Part shown: positions 1 to 5,566 of the stretch, in pieces | Layout: every line of letters starts with the position of its first letter | Numbering within the stretch: position 1 is the first letter of the stretch | Source of the DNA: Actinomycetota bacterium | GTDB lineage: Bacteria > Actinomycetota > Thermoleophilia > Solirubrobacterales > Solirubrobacteraceae | Direction: 5' to 3' | DNA length: 6,045 bases | Assembly (NCBI GenBank): GCA_009699915.1 | Contig: WLNG01000092.1 | Span: forward strand, 1 to 6,045 | Translations under genes and position numbers: made by a program | The notes under the pieces: model-generated | Told to the model about the DNA's origin: nothing | The model's input: only the letters and a program-made list of their open reading frames with translations | Databases searched by the model: none

Positions 1-357
1 CTTCTCGCGAGCCTGATCCTGCGACTCGCGCTCGTAGACCTCGGCGTTCTTGCGCGCGCGCAGGACGATGTCGTCCGCCTGCGCACGGGCCTCCTTGAGC
101 CGCTCGCGATACTCCTCGAGCAGCGCCTCGGACTCCGCCTTGGACTTCTCGGCGAGCAGGACCGACTCCTCGATCGCGGTGGCGCGCTTGTCGAGCGCCT
201 CCTTGATCTTGGGAAAGGCGAACTTGTTCAGCACGAAGACCGTGATGAGGAAGGCGACCAACGTCCAGATCATCAGCCCGACGTTCGGGCTCACGAGGAA
301 GTTGCTGCTCTCCTCCTCAGCGGCTGCTGCGCTTGCGAGTGGCAGGACGGCGTGCAT
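1..357 (-). CDS. atpF: F1Fo ATP synthase subunit b, N-terminal part (cut by window start)
   Basis: Subunit b forms the peripheral stalk that holds the F1 head against subunit a in the membrane. The frame reads 119 codons from the ATG at 357 to base 1 without a stop, so the C-terminal part lies outside the window. The protein starts MHAVLPLASAAAAEEE, then has one hydrophobic membrane helix at about residues 27-44 (GLMIWTLVAFLITVFVL), followed by the family's NKFAFPKIKEAL junction and a highly charged Glu/Lys/Arg-rich helix, as expected for the dimeric stalk. The short Ala-rich hydrophobic N-terminus before the membrane helix could be a signal peptide or just an extension. The ATG lies 4 bases after the atpE stop with no good ribosome binding site, so translation is probably coupled to atpE. 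Identity is firm from sequence and position; the N-terminal processing is unknown. Confidence 0.95.
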   Translation of the reverse strand, partial: MHAVLPLASAAAAEEESSNFLVSPNVGLMIWTLVAFLITVFVLNKFAFPKIKEALDKRATAIEESVLLAEKSKAESEALLEEYRERLKEARAQADDIVLRARKNAEVYERESQDQAREK

Positions 358-361
358 CGAC

Positions 362-655
362 CTAGCCGAGGAAGAAGGCGATGAGGCCGAAGATGAAGGC
401 GTAGAAGACGATCGCCTCGGTGAGGGCGAAGCCCAGCCACTGGATCGAGGTGATTTCGTCCTTCATCTCCGGCTGACGGGTCACCGACTCGATGACCTTG
501 CCGAAGATGTAGCCCACGCCGACGCCAGGGCCGATGGTGCCGAGACCGGCGCCGATGCCGAGCGCGATGGCCTTACCGGCCTTGCGCCCGTACTCCCCGG
601 CAATCTCGGTGGTCACGCCCGACTGGGCGAACTCGCTGATGAGGTGCAGATCCAC
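362..655 (-). CDS. atpE: F1Fo ATP synthase subunit c (proteolipid)
   Basis: Subunit c forms the rotating ring in the membrane that carries ions during ATP synthesis. The predicted protein has 97 residues and two hydrophobic hairpin helices. Helix 1 has the glycine-rich run ALGIGAGLGTIGPGVGVG (31-48), the polar loop is RQPEMKDE (60-67), and helix 2 carries the essential carboxylate Glu80 in GFALTEAIVFY. Aligned by eye to the sodium-binding Ilyobacter c subunit (GPGVGQGY and AES), the glutamine is Val47 here and the serine after the carboxylate is Ala81. The sodium ligand set is thus missing and proton coupling is the better inference. I chose the GTG at 655 because AGGAG lies 10 bases upstream and the N-terminus has no in-frame ATG. 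A GTG at 616 would give 84 residues but has no binding site. About 20 residues precede the first helix, rather long for the family. Confidence 0.95.
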   Translation of the reverse strand: MDLHLISEFAQSGVTTEIAGEYGRKAGKAIALGIGAGLGTIGPGVGVGYIFGKVIESVTRQPEMKDEITSIQWLGFALTEAIVFYAFIFGLIAFFLG

Positions 656-665
656 GGTGTCCGTG

Positions 666-670
666 CTCCT
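666..670 (-). promoter_or_regulatory. Ribosome binding site of atpE (AGGAG)
   Basis: AGGAG on the minus strand overlaps the last base of the atpB stop codon TAA and lies 10 bases before the GTG at 655. It is the clearest ribosome binding site in the window and it decides the non-ATG start of atpE. A strong site here fits the need to make many copies of subunit c per complex. Confidence 0.75.
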
Positions 671-1578
671 TAGTGTTCCTCGGCGACCGCGCCGCCGAGA
701 TAGATCGCTGCAAGTGTGGTGAAGATGAACGCTTGGAGGGTGGCGACAAGGCCCACCTCGAAGATGAAGAATGCGACCGCCATCACGCCGGTGATCGCGC
801 CGAGCACGACCGAGCCGACGATGGCGAGGTTGAGCAGCACGACCAGCCCGCCGCCCATGAAGAGGATCAGCAGGTGCCCCGCGAGGATGTTCGCGAAGAG
901 TCGCACCGAGAGGCTGATGATCCGGACGAAGTGCGAGATCGCCTCGATCACGAAGATCGGACCGGCCGCGGGGCCCTCGACGCCGGCCGGGACCCAGCCC
1001 TTGAGGTAGCGGATCGGCCCCTTCTCCCGGATGCCCTCGATGTGGTACGCGAAGACGACGATCAGCGTGAGGACGAGCGGGACGGAGATGTTGGCGGTCG
1101 CAGCGAACAGCGCCAGCGACGGGACCTGCAGGCCGAAGATGTCGACCTTGTGCTCGGTGTTCGTCGGCAGTGGCAGATAGCCGAGCATGTTCGAGAACCA
1201 GATGAAGAGGAAGACCGTCGCCAGGAATGGGAACCAGCGGCGGACCATCGCGCCGGACATGTTGCCCTTCGTGATGTTCTCGATCAGGCCGTAGTAGCCC
1301 TCCACGACAACCTGCACCCGGCTCGGGCGGCCCGTCGGTGTCATGCGGCGCGCGACGAGGACCATCGTGAGGATCGTGAGAATGCACGCCATCGCGACGT
1401 AGAAGACAGCCTTGTGGATCGAGAAGTCGATCGGGCCCGCCTTGATCTCGATCCACGGATCGAGCTTGAACTCGTTCTGAGGCTTGTAGTCCTCATTGAT
1501 GTTCAGCGCGAACGCGCCCACGGGCGACGCAAGCAGCACGGCGAACGGAATGAGGAAGAGAAATAGGCGGGCGCGCAT
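670..1578 (-). CDS. atpB: F1Fo ATP synthase subunit a
   Basis: Subunit a is the membrane stator that forms the two half-channels for protons next to the c-ring. The protein has 302 residues. The family signature is plain: SLSVRLFANILAGH (222-235) with the essential arginine Arg226, and the last helix EVGLVATLQAFIFTTLAAIYL (274-294 region) with Gln282, matching the conserved LQAFIF of other species. PFLATVFLFIWFSNMLGYLP (117-136) is the conserved early helix. Residues 5-24 form a hydrophobic stretch ending GAFA before a charged segment, so it resembles a cleavable signal peptide. The start at 1578 shares its A with the TGA stop of the preceding gene (TGATG), which indicates translational coupling; no ribosome binding site is seen. 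The same frame stays open upstream to 1878, but that part overlaps atpI and is Arg/Pro-rich, so it is not coding. Confidence 0.97.
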   Translation of the reverse strand: MRARLFLFLIPFAVLLASPVGAFALNINEDYKPQNEFKLDPWIEIKAGPIDFSIHKAVFYVAMACILTILTMVLVARRMTPTGRPSRVQVVVEGYYGLIENITKGNMSGAMVRRWFPFLATVFLFIWFSNMLGYLPLPTNTEHKVDIFGLQVPSLALFAATANISVPLVLTLIVVFAYHIEGIREKGPIRYLKGWVPAGVEGPAAGPIFVIEAISHFVRIISLSVRLFANILAGHLLILFMGGGLVVLLNLAIVGSVVLGAITGVMAVAFFIFEVGLVATLQAFIFTTLAAIYLGGAVAEEH

Positions 1579-1946
1579 CAGGAGGCCTGTCGACCGACCG
1601 AGCGTTCGAAGGGGCGCAGAATCATGGAGGCGGTGAAATACACCGTGAAGAGGACGATCACGAGGACGGCGGCGGCGAGGCCGGCATCGTTCTCGATCAT
1701 TCCGGCGCCGAAGATGATCAGCGCGGCAAGCCAGCCGCGGCCGATCAGCGAGCCGGTCATGATGCCCGCGACCTTCCTCGGATCGTCGGTCGCGCCGGCC
1801 TTCTGGGTGGTCCAGTGCTGGAGGGCGCGCTGGGCGATCCAGGCGAGGGCGCCGGCACCATAGCCGAGCATCGGCCAACCCGCCACGAGGAACACCGGCA
1901 GCGCAAGAGCCAGCATGGCGAGGTCGAGGTGGCGGAGGATGGGCAT
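1578..1946 (-). CDS. atpI: AtpI-like small membrane protein at the head of the atp operon
   Basis: A 122-residue hydrophobic protein directly before atpB, where bacterial atp operons commonly carry atpI. AtpI proteins are poorly conserved and are thought to help c-ring assembly or Mg2+ supply; this function is from the family, not from the sequence. Four hydrophobic segments are visible, at about residues 8-23, 26-40, 60-83 and 88-110, with a charged loop TTQKAGATDDPRK between the second and third, and a basic C-terminus RPFERSVGRQAS. The ATG at 1946 was chosen because the first membrane segment begins seven residues later. The frame is open to 2105 but that extension is polar, Arg/Pro-rich and lies in the likely leader. 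The ribosome binding site is weak. Its TGA overlaps the atpB ATG by one base. Identity rests on position and topology, not on a motif; it could be another small integral membrane protein. Confidence 0.7.
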   Translation of the reverse strand: MPILRHLDLAMLALALPVFLVAGWPMLGYGAGALAWIAQRALQHWTTQKAGATDDPRKVAGIMTGSLIGRGWLAALIIFGAGMIENDAGLAAAVLVIVLFTVYFTASMILRPFERSVGRQAS

Positions 1947-1985
1947 CAGGCGCAGGCGTGAAGGTCTGTTCTTGGGTGAATCTTG

Positions 1986-2000
1986 CGTCCCCGCGGGACG
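1986..2000 (-). repeat. Leader hairpin B, 6-base stem, 3-base loop
   Basis: On the minus strand the bases read CGTCCC GCG GGGACG, a perfect 6-base inverted repeat with a three-base loop. It begins immediately after the end of the larger inverted repeat at 2001-2045, so the two could stack in the RNA. No T-run follows on the minus strand (CAAGATTC comes next), so a classical intrinsic terminator is unlikely. It lies 39 bases upstream of the atpI ATG. Confidence 0.5.
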
Positions 2001-2045
2001 GTTCCCCGGGTCCGAGAGAGACGTCTCGCCCGCAATCCGGGGAAC
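2001..2045 (-). repeat. Leader hairpin A, 9-base long-range stem with a small inner hairpin
   Basis: The arms are 2001-2009 (GTTCCCCGG on the plus strand) and 2037-2045 (CCGGGGAAC), which pair perfectly over nine bases. The 27-base interior contains a 5-base stem, CGAGA at 2013-2017 with TCTCG at 2024-2028, which includes part of the 10-base palindrome GAGACGTCTC at 2018-2027. The arrangement could fold as a stem, an internal loop and an inner hairpin in the atp leader RNA. It could also be chance in a GC-rich region, since one 9-base repeat of this spacing is not rare in 6 kb; its place in a gap is what makes it notable. Confidence 0.45.
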
Positions 2046-2064
2046 GCCACGACGGCAGTGCGGC

Positions 2065-2092
2065 ACACTATCGCATCGCTCGACTTTGTGAC
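2065..2092 (-). promoter_or_regulatory. Possible promoter for the atp operon
   Basis: On the minus strand GTCACA (2092-2087) shares four of six bases with the TTGACA -35 consensus. TAGTGT (2070-2065) shares the T, A and final T of the -10 consensus, and the spacer is 16 bases. Transcription would start near 2058 and give a leader of about 110 bases that includes both predicted hairpins. The match is weak and actinobacterial promoters are variable, so this is a candidate only. Confidence 0.25.
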
Positions 2093-2103
2093 CGCTTTGT
2101 GAC
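2084..2103. repeat. Tandem direct repeat CTTTGTGAC, 11-base period
   Basis: CTTTGTGAC occurs at 2084-2092 and again at 2095-2103 on the plus strand. The two copies are 11 bases apart, one helical turn, so a protein could contact both on the same face of the DNA. The second copy runs into the left arm of the inverted repeat at 2099-2122, and the first copy contains the candidate -35 hexamer. Confidence 0.5.
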
Positions 2104-2122
2104 ACTTCGTGGCGAGTGTCAC
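2099..2122. repeat. Operator-like inverted repeat GTGACACT-N8-AGTGTCAC
   Basis: The arms 2099-2106 and 2115-2122 are perfect 8-base complements separated by eight bases (TCGTGGCG). The repeat lies 14 bases downstream of the cupin stop on the minus strand and just upstream of the candidate atp -35 box. It could be a binding site for a dimeric regulator, or a hairpin at the end of the upstream transcript. No T-run follows on the minus strand (AAAGCGG), which weakens the terminator reading. Confidence 0.5.
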
Positions 2123-2136
2123 GAACCCCCGGAGGC

Positions 2137-2508
2137 TCAGGCCTGCTCTTCGAGCAGCACCGTGTCCTCGTGGCGGTAGGCCGGGACGCAGCAGCAGAGC
2201 AGGACGAGCGGCTCCTCGCCGGTGTTCCATAGCTTGTGCGGGACGCCTGGCGGGATCACCGCGCAGTGGCCCGCGCGGACCTCGCGCTCCTCCTCTCCGA
2301 GACGCAGGCGCCCCACACCCGCGGTGAAGAAATAGAGCTCCTCGGTCTCGCGGTGGAGATGGGCGATCGTCGCGCCGCCGGGCGGCACAGTCGCCTCGGC
2401 GAGGCTCTGGCGCTCGGCCGGGGTCCAGGCCGGGCCGACGATCTCGCGGATGGTCGAGCCGTCGAGCGTGGTGAACGGCTGCAGATCGCCAAGGTCAGAG
2501 AGGAACAT
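2137..2508 (-). CDS. Single-domain cupin protein, metal-binding type
   Basis: A 123-residue protein made of one cupin beta-barrel. Numbered from the chosen start, motif 1 is GGATIAHLHRETEELYFFTAG with His50, His52 and Glu57, and motif 2 is GHCAVIPPGVPHKLWN with His91. Those three histidines and the glutamate are the standard metal ligands, so a bound metal ion is likely. The substrate cannot be read from the sequence; such proteins range from sugar isomerase-like and dioxygenase enzymes to sensors. A run of three cysteines (105-107) near the C-terminus, followed by VPAYRHEDTVLLEE, is unusual. The ATG at 2517 is the first in frame, but GAGAGG directly abuts it, whereas the ATG at 2508 lies nine bases from that site, so I chose 2508. 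The gene sits 47 bases after the wecA-like gene, in the same direction, and is probably cotranscribed with it. Confidence 0.88.
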   Translation of the reverse strand: MFLSDLGDLQPFTTLDGSTIREIVGPAWTPAERQSLAEATVPPGGATIAHLHRETEELYFFTAGVGRLRLGEEEREVRAGHCAVIPPGVPHKLWNTGEEPLVLLCCCVPAYRHEDTVLLEEQA

Positions 2509-2517
2509 GTCGGCCAT

Positions 2518-2523
2518 CCTCTC
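2518..2523 (-). promoter_or_regulatory. Ribosome binding site of the cupin gene (GAGAGG)
   Basis: GAGAGG on the minus strand ends directly against the ATG at 2517, too close to serve it, but stands nine bases before the in-frame ATG at 2508. This spacing favours the shorter protein, which begins MFLSDLGDLQ. Confidence 0.5.
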
Positions 2524-2555
2524 ACGCGCGGACGGATCGCCTGCGCCGCCGAACG

Positions 2556-3740
2556 TCAGAGATCCTCGGGCGTGATCGCATCGAACTGACCGGTCTCCAG
2601 GCGATGGGCGAGGTCGGCCTCGATCGCCTCGCTCGTGGCAGCAGGATCGCGTCCGCGCAGCTGACGCTCGGCGATCCTGCGCACCTTGAGGATCTCCAGC
2701 GTGTAGACGAGGTAGATGCTGGCGGCGAGGACGATCAGCGCGATCGCGGCGAGGACCAGCGCCCAGCCGAGGTTCAGGCCGCCGCCCTCGTCCGAGTAGG
2801 GCACGAAGCGCAGCGCCAGCGCGAAGGCGCCGACGAGCAAGGTCCAGGTGTAGAGGTAGAGAACCGTCCGCCGCTGGCTGAACCCGATCCGGCTGAGACG
2901 GTGATGGAAGTGGTTCTGGTCAGCGACGTACACCGGCCGCCCGTACTTCATCCGCTTGAGCACCACGAAGGTCGTGTCGAGGAACGGCACCGCGAGCACG
3001 ATCAGCGGGAAGACGAGCGCGAGCACCGCCTGCGTCTTCACGGCGCCCTCGACCGCGACACATCCGAGCAGCAGGCCGAGCAGATTGGAACCGCAGTCCC
3101 CCATGAAGATCTTGGCGGGCGGGAAATTGTGGACTAGGAAGCCCGCGGCGATGCCGGCGGTGATCGCCGCGAGCGTGCCTGCGGTGCCGCGCTGCAGGTC
3201 GAATGCGATCACGGCAAAGGTCAGCGCGGCGATCGCGCAGACCCCGGCCGCGAGGCCGTCGATGCCGTCGGAGAAGTTCACGACGTTCATCACGAAGACG
3301 AGCCCGACGACGGTGAGCGGGGCGCCGACCGAACCGAGGTCGACCGCGCCGACGAACGGCAGCGTGAGGTTCTCGACCTTCACCCCCGCCGCGACCGGGA
3401 TCACCGCCGCCAGCACCTGACCGGTGAACTTCACGAGCGGGGGTAGCTCGAAGCGGTCGTCGAGGGCACCGACGAGCGTGATCAGCGCGCCGCCCCAGAG
3501 GACGCCGGCCATGCGGCCCCCGACCGGTCCGTCGAGATTCAGGAAGAGGAGCCCCGCGATCAACAGCCCGGCGAACATCGCGAGGCCGCCGAGCAGTGGC
3601 GTCTCACGAGTTGCGAGGCCACGATCGCGGGGTTGGTCGATCGCGCCGAACCGCGTGGCGAGTCTGCCCGCGAGCGGCGTCAGGAGCGCCGCAGCCGCGA
3701 AGGCGACGACGAACGCGAAGATGGCATCGCGCTGCGTCAT
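2556..3740 (-). CDS. wecA: WecA/TagO-type polyprenyl-phosphate sugar-1-phosphate transferase
   Basis: Enzymes of this glycosyltransferase 4 / MraY-WecA family move a sugar-1-phosphate, often GlcNAc-1-phosphate from UDP-GlcNAc, onto undecaprenyl or decaprenyl phosphate at the inner membrane face, starting envelope glycan synthesis. The 394-residue protein has about ten or eleven membrane segments and the family's cytoplasmic motifs in order: RETPLLGGLAMF (45-56), the acidic pair Asp94-Asp95 in GALDDRFEL, NFSDGIDGLAAG (155-166) with Asp158 and Asp161, FMGDCGS (212-218) with Asp215, and DQNHFHHRL (274-282), the histidine loop typical of WecA/TagO rather than MraY. A charged tail of about 40 residues (355-394) follows the last helix. 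The ATG at 3740 lacks a clear ribosome binding site. It lies between glyA and the atp genes, as wecA/rfe does in other actinobacteria. The exact sugar is not visible; arabinogalactan-linker or another glycan are options. Confidence 0.92.
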   Translation of the reverse strand: MTQRDAIFAFVVAFAAAALLTPLAGRLATRFGAIDQPRDRGLATRETPLLGGLAMFAGLLIAGLLFLNLDGPVGGRMAGVLWGGALITLVGALDDRFELPPLVKFTGQVLAAVIPVAAGVKVENLTLPFVGAVDLGSVGAPLTVVGLVFVMNVVNFSDGIDGLAAGVCAIAALTFAVIAFDLQRGTAGTLAAITAGIAAGFLVHNFPPAKIFMGDCGSNLLGLLLGCVAVEGAVKTQAVLALVFPLIVLAVPFLDTTFVVLKRMKYGRPVYVADQNHFHHRLSRIGFSQRRTVLYLYTWTLLVGAFALALRFVPYSDEGGGLNLGWALVLAAIALIVLAASIYLVYTLEILKVRRIAERQLRGRDPAATSEAIEADLAHRLETGQFDAITPEDL

Positions 3741-3780
3741 TGGCGCGCAGGCTAGACGGCGGGCCGGGCGGGATGCCCGA

Positions 3781-5070
3781 TCAGACCGCTGCCGGCGCGC
3801 CGAGCTGTTCGTACAGCGGGAAGCGCGCGGCGATCGTGGCGACCCGCTCGGCGAGCTCGCCGCGGCGCGCGCCGAACTCCGGCGTCAGCGCCGTCTGGAT
3901 GATCTGCCCGACCTCGGCGAAGTCCGCCGCCTGCAGGCCACGGGTCGCCAGCGCGGGCGTCCCGATGCGCAGGCCGCTCGTGACCATCGGCGGGCGCGGA
4001 TCGAAGGGAACCGCGTTGCGGTTCACGGTGATGCCGATCTCGTGCAGGCGATCCTCGCCCTGCTGCCCGTCGAGCTCGGACTCGCGCAGGTCGACGAGCA
4101 CGAGGTGCACATCGGTTCCGCCGGTCAGCACGCTCACACCGTGGCCGGTCTCCAGCAGCGCCGCGGCAACCTCGCGCGCGCCCTCAACGGTACGCCCGAT
4201 GCGCTCGCGGAAGGCCTCGCTCGCGGCGATTCGCAGCGCGACTGCCTTTCCGGCGATCACATGCTCGAGCGGCCCGCCCTGCTGGCCCGGAAAGACGGCC
4301 GAGTCGATCGCCTTCTGATGCTCGGCGCGGCAGAGGATCATGCCGCCGCGCGGACCACCGAGCGTCTTGTGGATCGTCGTGGTGAGGACGTCGGCATAGG
4401 GCACGGGGCTCGGGTGGAGACCCGCCGCCACAAGGCCAGAGAAGTGCGCCATGTCGACGAACAGGAGAGCGCCGACCTCGTCGGCGATCTCACGGAAGGC
4501 GGCGAAGTCGAGATGGCGGGGATAGGCCGACCAGCCGGCGACGATCATCCTCGGACGACGTTCGTGGGCGAGCGCGCGCACCGCGTCCATGTCGATGAGG
4601 TTCGTCTCCGGGCTCACCTCGTACGGAGCGATGTCGTAGAGACGACCGGAGAGGTTGATCTTCATCCCGTGCGTGAGATGGCCGCCGTGGGCCAGCGAGA
4701 GGCCCATGAGCGTGTCGCCCGGGCTCAGGAGTGCGTGATAGACGGCGGCGTTGGCCTGCGCGCCCGAATGCGGCTGGACGTTGGCGTGGTCGGCGCCGAA
4801 CAGCGACTTCGCGCGATCGATCGCCAACTGCTCGATGACATCGACGTGCTCACAGCCGCCGTAATACCGGCGGCCGGGGTAACCCTCGGCGTACTTGTTC
4901 GTGAGCACGCTCCCCTGGCACTCGAGGATCGCCTGCGGGACAAAGTTCTCCGAGGCGATCATCTCCAGCGTGCGCTGCTGGCGCTCGAGCTCGTGGTCGA
5001 CGGCAGCGGCCACCTCCGGGTCGATGTCGGCGAGCGGGCGGCTGAAGAAGTCGGCTGGCAGGTCGGTCAT
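3781..5070 (-). CDS. glyA: Serine hydroxymethyltransferase
   Basis: A cytoplasmic PLP enzyme that converts serine and tetrahydrofolate to glycine and 5,10-methylene-tetrahydrofolate, the main one-carbon source. The 429-residue length is normal. Visible landmarks are [15 protein letters not shown] (35-49), [16 protein letters not shown] (57-72), QPHSGAQAN (99-107), [10 protein letters not shown] (204-213) with Asp206 and His209 near the cofactor, [14 protein letters not shown] (230-243) with the PLP-binding Lys235, and SGLRIGTPA (365-373) with Arg368 for the substrate carboxylate. All key residues are present, so the enzyme should be active. I chose the ATG at 5070 because the protein then begins [20 protein letters not shown], as family members do; the frame stays open to 5226 but that part is an Arg/Pro-rich overlap with rpiB. 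No ribosome binding site is obvious; an inverted repeat sits just upstream. Forty bases separate it from the wecA-like gene. Confidence 0.98.
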   Translation of the reverse strand: MTDLPADFFSRPLADIDPEVAAAVDHELERQQRTLEMIASENFVPQAILECQGSVLTNKYAEGYPGRRYYGGCEHVDVIEQLAIDRAKSLFGADHANVQPHSGAQANAAVYHALLSPGDTLMGLSLAHGGHLTHGMKINLSGRLYDIAPYEVSPETNLIDMDAVRALAHERRPRMIVAGWSAYPRHLDFAAFREIADEVGALLFVDMAHFSGLVAAGLHPSPVPYADVLTTTIHKTLGGPRGGMILCRAEHQKAIDSAVFPGQQGGPLEHVIAGKAVALRIAASEAFRERIGRTVEGAREVAAALLETGHGVSVLTGGTDVHLVLVDLRESELDGQQGEDRLHEIGITVNRNAVPFDPRPPMVTSGLRIGTPALATRGLQAADFAEVGQIIQTALTPEFGARRGELAERVATIAARFPLYEQLGAPAAV

Positions 5071-5073
5071 CGT

Positions 5074-5096
5074 CCGCCGAAGGTAGCACTCGGCGG
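5074..5096 (-). repeat. Inverted repeat just upstream of the glyA start codon
   Basis: The arms CCGCCGA (5074-5080) and TCGGCGG (5090-5096) pair over seven bases around a nine-base loop. In the minus-strand RNA the stem would end three bases before the glyA ATG and cover the place where a ribosome binding site should lie. It could lower glyA initiation or be incidental in GC-rich DNA. Confidence 0.4.
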
Positions 5097-5116
5097 GGCG
5101 GCTGCGAGGGGTCCGA

Positions 5117-5557
5117 TCAGGCCTCGGCCGAAGCCTCGATCTGACCGATGCGGCGGGCGTGCCGCCCGCCCTCGAAAGCCGTGTCGAGGAATGCCTCGAC
5201 GATCGCGTCCGCCTCCACGGGCGCAAGCCGCGTCCCGGCCAGCGTCACGACGTTGATGTCGTTGTGGCGACGCGCCATCTCGGCCTCGGCGGGATCGTGC
5301 GCATTGACGGCGCGAATGCCGTGGACCTTGTTCGCGACGATCATCACTCCGTTGCCGGAGCCGCATGCGAGGACCGCTCGGTCGGCCTCGCCGGTGGCAA
5401 CCAGTCGCGCAGCCTGGGCCGCGAATGACGGGTAATCGACGGACTCGGGACTGTTGGTGCCCACGTCGAGCACCTCATGCCCTGCAGCTTGGAGCTGTGC
5501 CTTGACGTGCTCCTTGAGCGCGAAGCCAGCGTGATCCGACCCGATCGAGATCCTCAC
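5117..5557 (-). CDS. rpiB: Ribose-5-phosphate isomerase B (RpiB/LacAB family)
   Basis: RpiB interconverts ribulose-5-phosphate and ribose-5-phosphate in the pentose phosphate pathway, in the cytoplasm. The 146-residue protein shows the family core: [18 protein letters not shown] at the N-terminus with Asp8 and His9, DVGT and VDYP (31-43), [20 protein letters not shown] (61-80) with the catalytic Cys65, and the helix ARRHND with His98. The start is GTG at 5557: it gives the standard family N-terminus, and the prmC stop is only nine bases upstream. The active-site loop CGSGNG is of interest, since it combines the cysteine of the E. coli type (CGTGIG) with the SGNG of the mycobacterial type, which lacks the cysteine. 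The C-terminus ends with an Ala/Glu tail. The gene is 46 bases before glyA and clearly in the same operon-like run. Another sugar-phosphate isomerase of the same fold is possible but less likely. Confidence 0.94.
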   Translation of the reverse strand: MRISIGSDHAGFALKEHVKAQLQAAGHEVLDVGTNSPESVDYPSFAAQAARLVATGEADRAVLACGSGNGVMIVANKVHGIRAVNAHDPAEAEMARRHNDINVVTLAGTRLAPVEADAIVEAFLDTAFEGGRHARRIGQIEASAEA

Positions 5558-5566
5558 CCCGCGAGG

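Larger units (their letters stand above)
1947..2136. other. 190-base non-coding gap, probable atp operon control region
   Basis: This is by far the longest gap between genes in the window and lies between the cupin stop and the atpI start. No convincing open frame fits in it: the frames crossing it are low-complexity extensions of neighbours. It contains, in the direction of transcription, an inverted repeat (2122-2099), a direct repeat (2103-2084), a possible promoter (2092-2065), and two abutting predicted hairpins (2045-1986). The last 39 bases before atpI have no clear ribosome binding site. Confidence 0.75.

Noticed and set aside
673..1566. Plus-strand open frame of about 297 codons opposite atpB
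   Set aside because: Extremely charged (Asp, Glu, Arg, His) without a domain. It is the complement of a well-supported membrane protein gene.
1579..1878. N-terminal extension of atpB by 100 codons
   Set aside because: It overlaps the AtpI-like gene in another frame, is Arg/Pro-rich, and family proteins start near the hydrophobic segment after 1578.
1947..2105. N-terminal extension of the AtpI-like protein by 53 codons
   Set aside because: It is polar, has no similarity to membrane leader sequences, and covers the hairpins and candidate promoter in the gap.
2087..2113. CRP-type site TGTGA-N6-TCACA
   Set aside because: TGTGA occurs twice, but no TCACA stands at the right six-base spacing; the copies are direct repeats and the palindrome has an eight-base spacer.
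3769..3779. Small CGGG-ATG-CCCG hairpin at the glyA stop as a terminator
   Set aside because: Only four base pairs, overlaps the end of glyA, and no T-run follows on the minus strand.
5071..5116. Glycine or folate riboswitch before glyA
   Set aside because: The gap is only 46 bases, too short for either aptamer, and no family motif is visible.
5071..5226. N-terminal extension of glyA by 52 codons
   Set aside because: Arg/Ser/Pro-rich sequence that crosses the gap into rpiB; known SHMT proteins start near MTDLPADFF.
3424..5256. Long plus-strand open frame of about 610 codons
   Set aside because: It runs antisense to wecA and glyA, both of which have all family motifs. Its translation is Arg/Ala-rich with no recognisable domain, as expected from a GC-rich complement.
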